Of a stretch of 7,484 nt of DNA, positions 1-6,857 are shown piece by piece. A model generated the notes under the pieces. That model made no database searches, was not told the origin of the DNA, and worked only from the letters and a program-made list of their open reading frames with translations. This DNA is from Methylacidiphilaceae bacterium (GTDB taxonomy: Bacteria > Verrucomicrobiota > Verrucomicrobiia > Methylacidiphilales > Methylacidiphilaceae). Where the stretch lies: positions 1 to 7,484 of the forward strand of contig JAQUAR010000064.1 of assembly GCA_028687155.1 (NCBI GenBank). Reading direction: 5' to 3'. Positions within the stretch are counted from its first letter, which is position 1, and each line of letters begins with the position of its first letter. Made by a program: the position numbers and the translations under genes.

Positions 1-597
<597 letters not shown>

Positions 598-599
<2 letters not shown>

Positions 600-603
600 G
601 GAG
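598..603 (+). promoter_or_regulatory. Ribosome binding site of cbbS overlapping the cbbL stop
   Basis: AAGGAG begins within the TAA stop codon of cbbL and lies 10 nt before the cbbS ATG. The overlap of stop codon and Shine-Dalgarno supports translational coupling, which would help the 1:1 production of large and small subunits. It also fixes the cbbS start at 614. Confidence 0.8.
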
Positions 604-613
604 AAAAAAAGAG

Positions 614-1030
614 ATGAGACTGACACAAGGGACCTTTTCCTATCTGCCGGATTTGACGGAGGCGGAGATTCGGGCGCAGGTGGAGTACTGCTTGAGCAAT
701 GGCTGGGCGGTGAACATCGAGTTTACCGACGATCCCCATCCTCGGAATGTCTACTGGGAGATGTGGGGGCTGCCGATGTTCGACTTGAAGGATCCGGCCG
801 GGGTGATGCACGAGCTGGCGGAATGCCGGAAGGCCCGTCCGAACGATTACATTCGGATTAATGGCTACAATCGGCAGCAGGGATACCAGAGCACCATGCT
901 CTCCTTCCTGGTGCAGCGGCCTAAGGAGGAGCCAGGCTTCTTCCTCGAGCGGATGGAAGCTGCGGATCGTCAGATCCGCTACACAACCCGACCCTATTCG
1001 GCCCAAAAACCTCCCGGCCACCGCTACTAA
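614..1030 (+). CDS. cbbS: RuBisCO small subunit, red-type form I
   Basis: This 138-residue protein is the small subunit of hexadecameric (L8S8) RuBisCO and caps the large-subunit octamer in the cytoplasm. The start [15 protein letters not shown] and the block [21 protein letters not shown] are typical of form IC small subunits. Next come the CRKA.PNDYIR and LSFLVQRP strands. The C-terminus from about residue 105 ([19 protein letters not shown]) is the extension that forms beta-hairpins around the central channel in red-type enzymes and is absent from green-type small subunits. The length is normal for that group. The gene follows cbbL after 14 nt, and no cbbX activase or other cbb gene follows: a hairpin and a convergent small ORF come next. 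Confidence 0.97.
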   Translation: MRLTQGTFSYLPDLTEAEIRAQVEYCLSNGWAVNIEFTDDPHPRNVYWEMWGLPMFDLKDPAGVMHELAECRKARPNDYIRINGYNRQQGYQSTMLSFLVQRPKEEPGFFLERMEAADRQIRYTTRPYSAQKPPGHRY

Positions 1031-1055
1031 GAGATTCTAGGCCGGGTTTGTTACA

Positions 1056-1092
1056 AGCGGGAGCGGCGTTTCTCGGGAACGCCGCTCCCGCT
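1056..1092 (+). terminator. Perfect 15-bp hairpin after cbbS, probable (bidirectional) terminator
   Basis: AGCGGGAGCGGCGTT (1056-1070) is the exact reverse complement of AACGCCGCTCCCGCT (1078-1092), with a 7-nt loop (TCTCGGG). It starts 26 nt after the cbbS stop. No run of T follows on either strand, so it is not a textbook intrinsic terminator. A stem this long and GC-rich would still stop or stabilise the end of the cbbLS transcript. Because the next ORF is convergent, it could serve both strands. Confidence 0.6.
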
Positions 1093-1099
1093 ACTTAAG

Positions 1100-1127
1100 G
1101 CCACCCTAAGTCCACCGCCACGGTGGC
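1100..1127. repeat. Small inverted repeat with two alternative pairings
   Basis: CCACCG (1112-1117) and CGGTGG (1121-1126) form a perfect 6-bp stem around a CCA loop. Alternatively GCCACC (1100-1105) can pair with GGTGGC (1122-1127). CCACC occurs twice in direct orientation. It lies 31 nt past the stop of the small minus-strand ORF and 7 nt from the cbbS hairpin. Its role is unknown; it may simply help end transcription between convergent genes. Confidence 0.35.
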
Positions 1128-1157
1128 TCGAGTATTACCCTTCGTAAGACAGGCGGG

Positions 1158-1313
1158 CTAACCTTCCTCCGGGCTTCCCCGACGATGCAGATGCTGGCGG
1201 GCCTTCCGCCGCTCATAGCGGCGAGCTAAGGCTTTTTCGTGCTTGTGGCCCGGCAGGCGAAACAGAGTTTTCGACTTCAGGCAAGAATCGAACGGATCTT
1301 GAGTCAACCGCAT
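1158..1313 (-). CDS. Small highly basic protein of unknown function (51 aa)
   Basis: I do not recognise this ORF. It begins MRLTQDPFDSCLKS, continues FRLPGHKHEKALARRYERRK, and ends HRRGSPEEG before TAG. Residues about 23-45 are dominated by Arg, Lys and His and look helix-forming, as in small nucleic-acid- or ribosome-binding proteins; there is no membrane segment or signal peptide. The main support is translational: AAGGAGG sits 6 nt upstream of the ATG, the best Shine-Dalgarno in the window. The ORF also fits the gap well, convergent with cbbS across hairpins and divergent from acnA about 100 nt away. A faint likeness to ribosomal protein bS21 (PFD near the start, a basic RRYERRKAR stretch) is only a suggestion. 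It could still be a chance ORF, since a hairpin with a T-run on the plus strand lies inside it. Confidence 0.5.
   Translation of the reverse strand: MRLTQDPFDSCLKSKTLFRLPGHKHEKALARRYERRKARQHLHRRGSPEEG
1201..1237 (+). terminator. Candidate intrinsic terminator on the plus strand (hairpin plus T5)
   Basis: GCCTT (1201-1205) pairs with AAGGC (1228-1232). Inside it CGCCGCT (1207-1213) pairs with AGCGGCG (1217-1223) around a CAT loop, and TTTTT (1233-1237) follows directly. The two stems are separated by a 1 x 4 internal loop. A competing stem is GGCGG (1196-1200) with CCGCC (1206-1210). On the plus strand this has the shape of a Rho-independent terminator and could catch read-through from cbbLS before acnA. 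It is antisense to the small basic ORF, whose Arg/Lys codons could produce the palindrome by chance. Confidence 0.35.
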
Positions 1314-1319
1314 TCCATA

Positions 1320-1326
1320 CCTCCTT
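1320..1326 (-). promoter_or_regulatory. Strong ribosome binding site of the small minus-strand ORF
   Basis: Read on the minus strand this is AAGGAGG, a full match to the anti-Shine-Dalgarno core, with 6 nt (TATGGA) before the ATG at 1313. A second ATG at 1318 lies too close to the site and runs into a stop after four codons, so 1313 is the start to choose. Confidence 0.55.
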
Positions 1327-1335
1327 GCTGTTTCT

Positions 1336-1364
1336 TTGCGAATCGGATCGCTTCTCGATAGAAA
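1336..1364 (+). promoter_or_regulatory. Candidate sigma70-type promoter for acnA
   Basis: TTGCGA (1336-1341) and TAGAAA (1359-1364) each match the -35 and -10 consensus at 4 of 6 positions and are separated by 17 nt. Transcription would start near 1371, about 45 nt before the TTG start of acnA. This is a weak pattern match in the only region where an acnA promoter can lie if the upstream hairpins isolate it from cbbLS. Confidence 0.25.
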
Positions 1365-1403
1365 AGCGGGAAGTGTGCCAATTCGAGCACCGCATCTCCT
1401 TTT

Positions 1404-1408
1404 GAGGA
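1404..1408 (+). promoter_or_regulatory. Shine-Dalgarno that favours the TTG start of acnA
   Basis: GAGGA lies 7 nt before the TTG at 1416. The in-frame ATG at 1473 has no comparable purine-rich site at the right distance, so this motif decides for the longer form. Confidence 0.45.
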
Positions 1409-1415
1409 AATCCGA

Positions 1416-4319
1416 TTGCCATCGCTTTTCCCGAAGCCTACTCTTCTCCGCGAAGATGCCAAGTCTGCGATAATGGCAAAGTTAGTAAACGAAGATTGGC
1501 GACGAAGCCTGAGAGTGCCCGGAGTAGGAGAGTTCTCCTTTTTTTCACTGCTGGCCCTCGAAGAAGCTGGCTTAGGGCCGGTCCATCGTCTTCCTATTAG
1601 CCTGCGGATTTTTCTCGAGTCGCTCGCGCGTTTTTGTGGAACAGCGACCGTGAATGAAAAGGATGTGGAGGCGTTAGCGCGTTGGGATGCCAAACACCCG
1701 CTGCGCCGGGAAATTCCTCTTCGAGTGGCTCGAATCCTCCTGCAAGATTTCACGGGGGTTCCTCTGCTTGTGGATCTGGCGGCGATGCGGAGCGCTTTGG
1801 CCCGTATCAATCGGGTTCCCAGCTCGGTTGAGCCCGAGATTCCGGTCGATCTGGTGATCGATCACTCTGTCCAGGTAGATTTCTTTGGAAGGCCGGATGC
1901 GCTGGCGCGGAACCTGGAATGGGAGTTTGTCCGGAACCATGACCGGTACGCCTTTCTGAAATGGGGCGAGGGTGCCTTCCGTAAGCTGCGCATCGTCCCT
2001 CCCGGGATCGGAATCTGCCATCAGGTAAATCTGGAATACCTGGCTAAGGGGGTCTTCGTCCAAGAAGGAAAGGCGGGGAAGCTACTCTACCCCGATACCG
2101 TCTTGGGAACGGATTCCCACACGACGATGATCAACGGGCTCGGCGTGGTCGGATGGGGCGTCGGAGGCATCGAGGCCGAGGCGGCGATGCTCGGCGAGCC
2201 CTACTATCTTCTCACTCCGGACGTCGTCGGTGTCTATTTAACGGGATCCCTGACTCCTGGGGTCACGGCGACCGACCTTGTGCTGCGGATCACCGAGAAA
2301 CTTCGCCAGGTCGGTGTAGTCAATAAGATCGTGGAGTTTTTTGGTCCAGGCGCCTCTTCCCTTGCCGTCCCGGATCGGGCGACTCTCAGCAACATGGCAC
2401 CCGAATACGGGGCCACCATGGGGTACTTCCCGTTCGATCGGGAATCGCTCGCGTATCTGCGGCGGACGGGTCGTCCGCGAGAGCTGCTGGAGCTCGTGGA
2501 ACGGTATTATGTCAGCCAGGGGATCTTCGAAATTCCCCAAGAGGTGGGCGAGATCGACTACAGCCAGGTCGTGGAGCTGCCGCTCGACGGGGTGGAGCCG
2601 GCGGTCGCAGGACCGCGCCGTCCGCAGGACCGACTTGGTCTTCGATCCCTCCAGGGAGCATTTCAGCAGCTCCTGACACTTCCCGTAGAACAGGGCGGCT
2701 ACGGAAAAACCAGTGAGGAGTTGAGGATACGAGTCCCCGTCCGGCATGAGCCCGGGGCCGGAGCAGCCCCTCTCTTGGAGCCTAACGGGGGAGAAGCTCT
2801 CTCTTCCAGTGAAAGCGAATTGCGCGATCTCCGCCCCACGCCCGATCCAGCATCCGACTTGGCGAACGGTGTTGCGGGGGAAATTGGGCATGGGAGCATC
2901 GTCATTGCCGCCATTACCAGCTGCACAAACACTTCCAATCCGAGCGTGATGCTTGCTGCCGGCCTTCTGGCTAAAAAGGCGGTCGAGCGCGGACTCACCG
3001 TGCCCCCGTACGTTAAGAGCTCTTTGGCTCCCGGCTCCCGAGTCGTCTCGGACTACCTGTCTCGCACCGGGTTGCAGAACTTCCTGGATCAGCTGGGATT
3101 CGAGGTGGTTGGCTACGGGTGCACGACCTGTATCGGCAACAGCGGGCCACTGTCGCCCTCGATCGAGGAGACGATCGGCTCGCATCAACTGGTGGTCGCT
3201 GCGGTGCTCTCCGGGAATCGAAATTTCGAGGCGCGGATCCATGCGGCGGTGCGTGCTAACTTTCTCATGTCTCCGCCGCTCGTCGTCGCTTTCGCTCTTG
3301 CGGGGAGAGTCGACTGGAATCCGGAATCCGAGCCGCTGGGCCAAGATCGGGCAGGCCGGCCGGTATTTCTGCGGGAAATTTGGCCGAGCGCCGAAGAAGT
3401 AGAAGATCTACTCGATTCGGCAATGGATTCGGAGACCTTCGTCCGCCTCTACGGCAATTTCGGCGAGATGAACCCTCGATGGAAAGAGATCGAGGCAGCT
3501 GCAGGCGAGATCTACGCCTGGGATGCAGATAACTCCTATATTCAGGAGCCGCCTTTTCTGGAGAAGTTTTCCTTGGAAGCGCCCGTTCGTCAGGCAGTTG
3601 TCGGTGCCCGCGCGCTCTGCATCCTGGGAGACTCGGTGACGACCGACCACATTTCTCCCGCGGGCGCGATCAAGACCGAGGGCCCTGCAGGTCAATATCT
3701 GAAGGGGCTGGGCCTTGGCCGGGAAGAGTTCAACAGCTACGGAAGCCGACGGGGGAACGATCGGGTGATGGTGCGCGGTACGTTTGCCAACGTTCGCTTG
3801 CGCAATCGCATCGTGCCCGGAGTGGAGGGTGGAGTGACTCGCCATATGCCCGAAGGGTCCATGATGTCGATTTACGACGCCGCCATGAAGTATCAGGAAG
3901 AAGGAATACCGCTGGTGGTTTTGGCCGGACGGGAATATGGGACCGGCAGCTCCCGAGACTGGGCGGCCAAGGGCAGCGCGCTCTTGGGTGTCCGCGCGGT
4001 GATTGCGGAGAGCTTCGAGCGCATCCATCGCGGGAACCTTGTCGGCATGGGTGTCTTGCCCTGCACGTTTCGTGGTGAGATCCGCCTTTCCGATCTCTCG
4101 CTCACAGGAGACGAGAGGTTCGAGATTCCGGGATTCGAGCAGGATCTCGCACCGGGTCAGGAGCTCACGTTGCGGATTCATCGCCCAAGCGGTGCGATCC
4201 AGGAGGTCTCGGTCCTCTGCCGGATCGACACTCCGGCTGAGGCGGACTATTTTCGACACGGCGGCATTCTCCCTTATGTGCTGCGCCGGATCGTCGCCCG
4301 CGAAGCAAAGCCCGCGTGA
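1416..4319 (+). CDS. acnA: Aconitate hydratase A (AcnA/IRP1-type aconitase)
   Basis: This cytoplasmic [4Fe-4S] enzyme interconverts citrate and isocitrate through cis-aconitate in the TCA cycle. The ORF gives 967 residues from TTG 1416, or 948 from ATG 1473, against about 890-940 for most family members. The N-terminal domains show [14 protein letters not shown] and [15 protein letters not shown], followed by [21 protein letters not shown] (Asp233, His235). The cluster cysteines are Cys503 in [11 protein letters not shown] and Cys569 and Cys572 in [13 protein letters not shown]. The C-terminal swivel domain has [14 protein letters not shown] and [13 protein letters not shown] (Ser845, Arg847). 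The catalytic set is complete. Between PQDR (403-406) and Cys503 there are 96 residues, against about 51 as I recall E. coli AcnA, so a low-complexity linker insertion is present. The ATG start would match the E. coli N-terminal length, but it lacks a ribosome binding site, and LLREDAKSA before it resembles the family N-terminus. The end overlaps or abuts the next ORF. Confidence 0.97.
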   Translation: MPSLFPKPTLLREDAKSAIMAKLVNEDWRRSLRVPGVGEFSFFSLLALEEAGLGPVHRLPISLRIFLESLARFCGTATVNEKDVEALARWDAKHPLRREIPLRVARILLQDFTGVPLLVDLAAMRSALARINRVPSSVEPEIPVDLVIDHSVQVDFFGRPDALARNLEWEFVRNHDRYAFLKWGEGAFRKLRIVPPGIGICHQVNLEYLAKGVFVQEGKAGKLLYPDTVLGTDSHTTMINGLGVVGWGVGGIEAEAAMLGEPYYLLTPDVVGVYLTGSLTPGVTATDLVLRITEKLRQVGVVNKIVEFFGPGASSLAVPDRATLSNMAPEYGATMGYFPFDRESLAYLRRTGRPRELLELVERYYVSQGIFEIPQEVGEIDYSQVVELPLDGVEPAVAGPRRPQDRLGLRSLQGAFQQLLTLPVEQGGYGKTSEELRIRVPVRHEPGAGAAPLLEPNGGEALSSSESELRDLRPTPDPASDLANGVAGEIGHGSIVIAAITSCTNTSNPSVMLAAGLLAKKAVERGLTVPPYVKSSLAPGSRVVSDYLSRTGLQNFLDQLGFEVVGYGCTTCIGNSGPLSPSIEETIGSHQLVVAAVLSGNRNFEARIHAAVRANFLMSPPLVVAFALAGRVDWNPESEPLGQDRAGRPVFLREIWPSAEEVEDLLDSAMDSETFVRLYGNFGEMNPRWKEIEAAAGEIYAWDADNSYIQEPPFLEKFSLEAPVRQAVVGARALCILGDSVTTDHISPAGAIKTEGPAGQYLKGLGLGREEFNSYGSRRGNDRVMVRGTFANVRLRNRIVPGVEGGVTRHMPEGSMMSIYDAAMKYQEEGIPLVVLAGREYGTGSSRDWAAKGSALLGVRAVIAESFERIHRGNLVGMGVLPCTFRGEIRLSDLSLTGDERFEIPGFEQDLAPGQELTLRIHRPSGAIQEVSVLCRIDTPAEADYFRHGGILPYVLRRIVAREAKPA

Positions 4320-5076
4320 GGATTCAACTCCCGCAGACGGAGCCAATGATTGCCGGATTGTCTTTCATGGTGCCGGTCCCGCCGGGCCTGGCTGGACTAA
4401 TTTTTTGCTGGTCGACGCGGCTAGGCGGGCGGGAGCCGCGGTTTTTCCCCCAAGCGCAGCCCTGATTCTGCCGCTCTTGTTTTCTCGGCTCTGGGGGAAA
4501 CCCAAGTCGGTTTCGCTTTTCGGCTACAGTCGCGGCGCAATAAGCGCCGTTCGCCTCTCTCGCTTCCTGGCGAAGGAGAAGATTCTCGTCTCCCTGCTCT
4601 ATCTGATCGATCCGATCGTGCTTTGGGGGACCATGCTCCCGCTTCCTCCCGCGGTGGAGAAGACCTTTTGCTGCTTCCAGCGCAACGGCGCCCGCCTTCG
4701 GCTTCTGGTCGGACATTTCGGGAAGGGAGCAAGATGTCAGGAAGGCCGTGAGCCGAAGCAGCTACTGGAAGAAGAGGCCGTTTGCTTTCCCGATGGGCGA
4801 CCGATCCAACATGAGGACATGGTAAAATATGCTCTCGAGCATGCGCGCTTCCGGCTCGGTGAGGCTCTGGGGTTGGATCCGGGGACGGGCGGGAGCAGGG
4901 CGGTAATGGGGCCGCCTCTATCGGCTGGAGGGATCGAGCAGGTCCCGCAGCTTGTCTCCGAGGGCATTCAACGCCCAGAGAGTCCAGGCCAGCATTCCGC
5001 TAGGGAAGACCAGGAGCCACCATGCCGTCCGGATCGGGTTGATGGCCTGGGCGCCATCGGCCAAGAGAGTGCCTAG
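4276..5076 (+). CDS. Alpha/beta-hydrolase-like protein (ends uncertain)
   Basis: The frame encodes a plausible serine hydrolase; the substrate is not recognisable. [13 protein letters not shown] (residues about 28-40) looks like an oxyanion-hole strand. LFGYSRGA carries the G-x-S-x-G nucleophile elbow (Ser85), LLYLIDP offers an acid (Asp112), and [15 protein letters not shown] offers a His (His179). Their order and spacing fit an alpha/beta-hydrolase triad. No signal peptide or membrane anchor is evident. Both ends are odd. The only in-frame ATG is at 4276, 44 nt inside acnA and without a clear ribosome binding site. A GTG at 4316 forms a GTGA overlap with the acnA stop but is in another frame. 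At the other end the hydrolase-like sequence fades near 4870, yet the frame runs on to 5076, antisense to 159 nt of oppC. One or two frameshifts, or recent loss of the stop, would explain this. I trust the core (about 4350-4870) more than the limits. Confidence 0.6.
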   Translation: MCCAGSSPAKQSPREDSTPADGANDCRIVFHGAGPAGPGWTNFLLVDAARRAGAAVFPPSAALILPLLFSRLWGKPKSVSLFGYSRGAISAVRLSRFLAKEKILVSLLYLIDPIVLWGTMLPLPPAVEKTFCCFQRNGARLRLLVGHFGKGARCQEGREPKQLLEEEAVCFPDGRPIQHEDMVKYALEHARFRLGEALGLDPGTGGSRAVMGPPLSAGGIEQVPQLVSEGIQRPESPGQHSAREDQEPPCRPDRVDGLGAIGQESA

Positions 5077-5838
5077 GCTTGCGGAAGGCGGCTCGACTCC
5101 CAAGCCCAGGAAGCTCAAGAACGATTCGGCGAGGATGACGGTGGGGACGGTCAAGGTCAAGTAGACCGCCACGATTCCCAAGAGGTGGGGCAAGATATGG
5201 TAGCGGAGGATTCCGAAGGGCGATCTTCCGAGAACGCGCGCTGCTTGGACGAAAAGCGCCTCTTTGAGGACGAGTACGCGACTTCGGACCACGCGGGCCA
5301 TGGTGAGCCATTCGACGAACCCCAGGGCCAGGAAGAGGAGGAAGATTCGGCTGTAGGGAAGCAGGCTCGTGAGCTGCCAGGCGATCAATGTCTTTCGCAG
5401 GGGAGCCTCCAACAGGGCGATCAGGACGATGACAAAGATGAGGGTCGGCAGCGAATAGAGGAGGTCGATCAGCTGCATGAGCAGTCGGTCGACCTTTCCT
5501 CCCGCGTATCCTGCAACGGCACCGTAGGCGGACCCGATCAAGAGGCTCACGAGCGCGCCAAAAAATCCGACCAGAAACGAGATCCGTGCGCCGCAAAGCA
5601 GACGCGTCAAAAGATCTCGACCGTGAATGTCTGTCCCCATCCAGTGACTCGGGCTTGGGCATGCCAAGGATTGATCGCTGATCTCTCCCGTCGAGTAGGG
5701 GGAGAGAAGAGGGCCAAAGATCGCTGCCAGGAGGAAAAAGGCGAGAGAAGCAACCGCGAGGGTGGTCCACCCATCGAGCCTTCGGCCGGGGATCCTGACT
5801 CTTGGCTTCACGAAAGTTGCAGCCTCTTGTCGAGCCAT
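4918..5838 (-). CDS. oppC: Oligopeptide ABC transporter permease OppC
   Basis: This is the second permease subunit of an Opp/Dpp-type importer in the inner membrane. It pairs with OppB to form the channel for peptides or related solutes. The 306 residues begin with a cytoplasmic segment, then a first membrane helix at about 26-46 and the OppC-type loop HWMGTDIHGRDLLTRLL (65-81). Further helices lie near 86-110, 124-144, 160-178, 218-245 and 272-292. The EAA loop that docks with the ATPase is at about 192-219 (KEALFVQAARVLG..PFGILRYHILP). TVPTVILAESFLSFLGLG and the end [10 protein letters not shown] closely match OppC as I remember it from E. coli. The stretch 144-162 (EAPLRKTLIAWQLTSLLPY) looks like an extra insertion between helices. 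The start overlaps the end of oppB by 31 nt and has no Shine-Dalgarno of its own, so translation is probably coupled. No ATPase gene follows on this strand. Confidence 0.93.
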   Translation of the reverse strand: MARQEAATFVKPRVRIPGRRLDGWTTLAVASLAFFLLAAIFGPLLSPYSTGEISDQSLACPSPSHWMGTDIHGRDLLTRLLCGARISFLVGFFGALVSLLIGSAYGAVAGYAGGKVDRLLMQLIDLLYSLPTLIFVIVLIALLEAPLRKTLIAWQLTSLLPYSRIFLLFLALGFVEWLTMARVVRSRVLVLKEALFVQAARVLGRSPFGILRYHILPHLLGIVAVYLTLTVPTVILAESFLSFLGLGVEPPSASLGTLLADGAQAINPIRTAWWLLVFPSGMLAWTLWALNALGDKLRDLLDPSSR

Positions 5839-6725
5839 GCGGAAAGGAGGTCGGCCAGCAGGTTGAAGGCAATCAGGAGAGCGCTGTAGACGAGCGTTAC
5901 CCCGGCGACCAGGAAAACGTCGCGGCTCAAGACGCCTTCGACGAAGAAAGATCCCATCCCATGAATGCCGAAGATTTCCTCGACGACAAGGGAGCCGGTC
6001 AAGAGGTTGGCGGCGAGGGGCCCTGCATAGGCGACGATCGGTAGGGAGGCGGGCTTCAGCCCGTGGAGGAAGAGGACGGCCATCGGCGCCAGCCCTTTTG
6101 CTCGGGCCGTTCGGATATAGTCCATCGGCAGGATCTCCAGCATGCTTGCTCTGGTCAGTCTTGCAACCACTGCGGCATACGGCAGGGCGAGGGAACTGGC
6201 CGGGAGAATGAGTTCGCGGAAGCTCCCCCAGCCGCCGGGGGGAAGCAGTCTCATTTCCAGGGAAAAGAGGAGCACGGCCAGAGGGGCTAGCACAAAGCTG
6301 GGAATCGAGATGCCGCCCAGACAGAGTATTTGGACGAGATGATCGGCCGTCCGGTTGTGCCGTATCGCGGCCCAGACTCCGGCGGCGATGCCGAAGCCCA
6401 AGGCAAGACAGAAGGCGCTACCCCCGAGCAGCAGGGAGACAGGAAGCGTCTGGCCGATGATCTCGTTGACGGTGCGATTCCGATACCGCGTCGAAAGACG
6501 GAGATCCCCGTGAAGGACATCGGAAACATAGCTGGCATACTGTTCCCATAGCGAGCCGCTCAGCTTGTATTTCGCTTCCAGTTGGCGAAGGATTTCGGGC
6601 GGTATGGCCCGCTCTCCGGCAAACGGGCTTCCGGGAGCCAGACGGACAAGAAAAAAGGTGATTGTGATCACCCCCAAGAGCACCGGGAGAGCTCCAACCA
6701 AGCGGCGAGCAAGAAAGGTGAGCAT
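5808..6725 (-). CDS. oppB: Oligopeptide ABC transporter permease OppB
   Basis: This is the first permease subunit of the Opp/Dpp-type importer in the inner membrane. It has 305 residues, the usual length. The N-terminal helix (about 10-30) is followed by RLAPGSPFAGERAIPPEI (28-45), which is very close to the OppB signature. Then come the periplasmic region with HGDLRLSTRYRNR and helices near 96-121, 130-158, 172-190, 228-250 and 270-293. The EAA loop is at about 202-228 (DYIRTARAKGLAP..FLHGLKPA). The ATG at 6725 is preceded by GGAA at 5 nt, a weak ribosome binding site. It lies 132 nt after the stop of the substrate-binding protein and overlaps oppC by 31 nt, the standard A-B-C order. The substrate is inferred from family likeness only. 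Confidence 0.94.
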   Translation of the reverse strand: MLTFLARRLVGALPVLLGVITITFFLVRLAPGSPFAGERAIPPEILRQLEAKYKLSGSLWEQYASYVSDVLHGDLRLSTRYRNRTVNEIIGQTLPVSLLLGGSAFCLALGFGIAAGVWAAIRHNRTADHLVQILCLGGISIPSFVLAPLAVLLFSLEMRLLPPGGWGSFRELILPASSLALPYAAVVARLTRASMLEILPMDYIRTARAKGLAPMAVLFLHGLKPASLPIVAYAGPLAANLLTGSLVVEEIFGIHGMGSFFVEGVLSRDVFLVAGVTLVYSALLIAFNLLADLLSAWLDKRLQLS

Positions 6726-6783
6726 CAGAGTTCCATCAGAGCCTTCCCCGCATCGAGGCAGCCCGCTCCGTCCGAATGAGGAC

Positions 6784-6808
6784 CAGCAGAGGAGTCATTT
6801 CTCTGCTG
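6784..6808 (-). repeat. Intercistronic hairpin between oppA-like gene and oppB
   Basis: CAGCAGAG (6784-6791) and CTCTGCTG (6801-6808) form a perfect 8-bp stem with a 9-nt loop. It lies in the only sizeable gap of the transporter operon, 50 nt after the binding-protein stop. No T-run follows on the minus strand, so it is not a normal terminator. In comparable operons such a structure protects or ends part of the mRNA so that the binding protein is made in excess over the permeases; that role here is inference. Confidence 0.45.
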
Positions 6809-6857
6809 AAGTGTCATGCCGGTTCCGAGCGAAGGATGGTTCATCCATGGATAGATA

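Noticed and set aside
1031..1415. Possible tRNA, riboswitch or insertion-sequence end in the cbbS-acnA gap.
   Set aside because: No cloverleaf, no riboswitch core I recognise, no transposase remnant and no target-site duplication; only hairpins and the small ORF are supported.
1304..1810. Minus-strand ORF of 168 codons covering the acnA 5' region.
   Set aside because: Most of it is antisense to conserved aconitase sequence, it is Arg/Ser-rich as shadow frames are in GC-rich DNA, and it has no ribosome binding site I can support.
2238..3344. Long minus-strand open frame (368 codons) opposite acnA.
   Set aside because: It lies wholly inside the conserved aconitase gene, shows no recognisable motif, and is explained by codon bias of the sense strand.
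3408..4346. Minus-strand open frame (312 codons) opposite the 3' part of acnA.
   Set aside because: The same reasoning applies: it is antisense to the swivel domain and has no family features.
4316..4465. GTG overlapping the acnA stop (GTGA), opening a 49-codon frame.
   Set aside because: The overlap is attractive as a coupled start, but the frame stops early and lacks the hydrolase motifs. It is kept only as a hint of a frameshift in the hydrolase N-terminus.
4324..4716. Minus-strand open frame of 130 codons opposite the hydrolase.
   Set aside because: The plus strand carries the meaningful motifs (HGAG, GYSRGA, IQHED); the minus frame is a charged shadow without domain signs.
5000..5872. 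Minus-strand open frame of 290 codons in another frame through oppC.
   Set aside because: It overlaps the clear OppC permease and is Pro/Arg-rich with no membrane helices.
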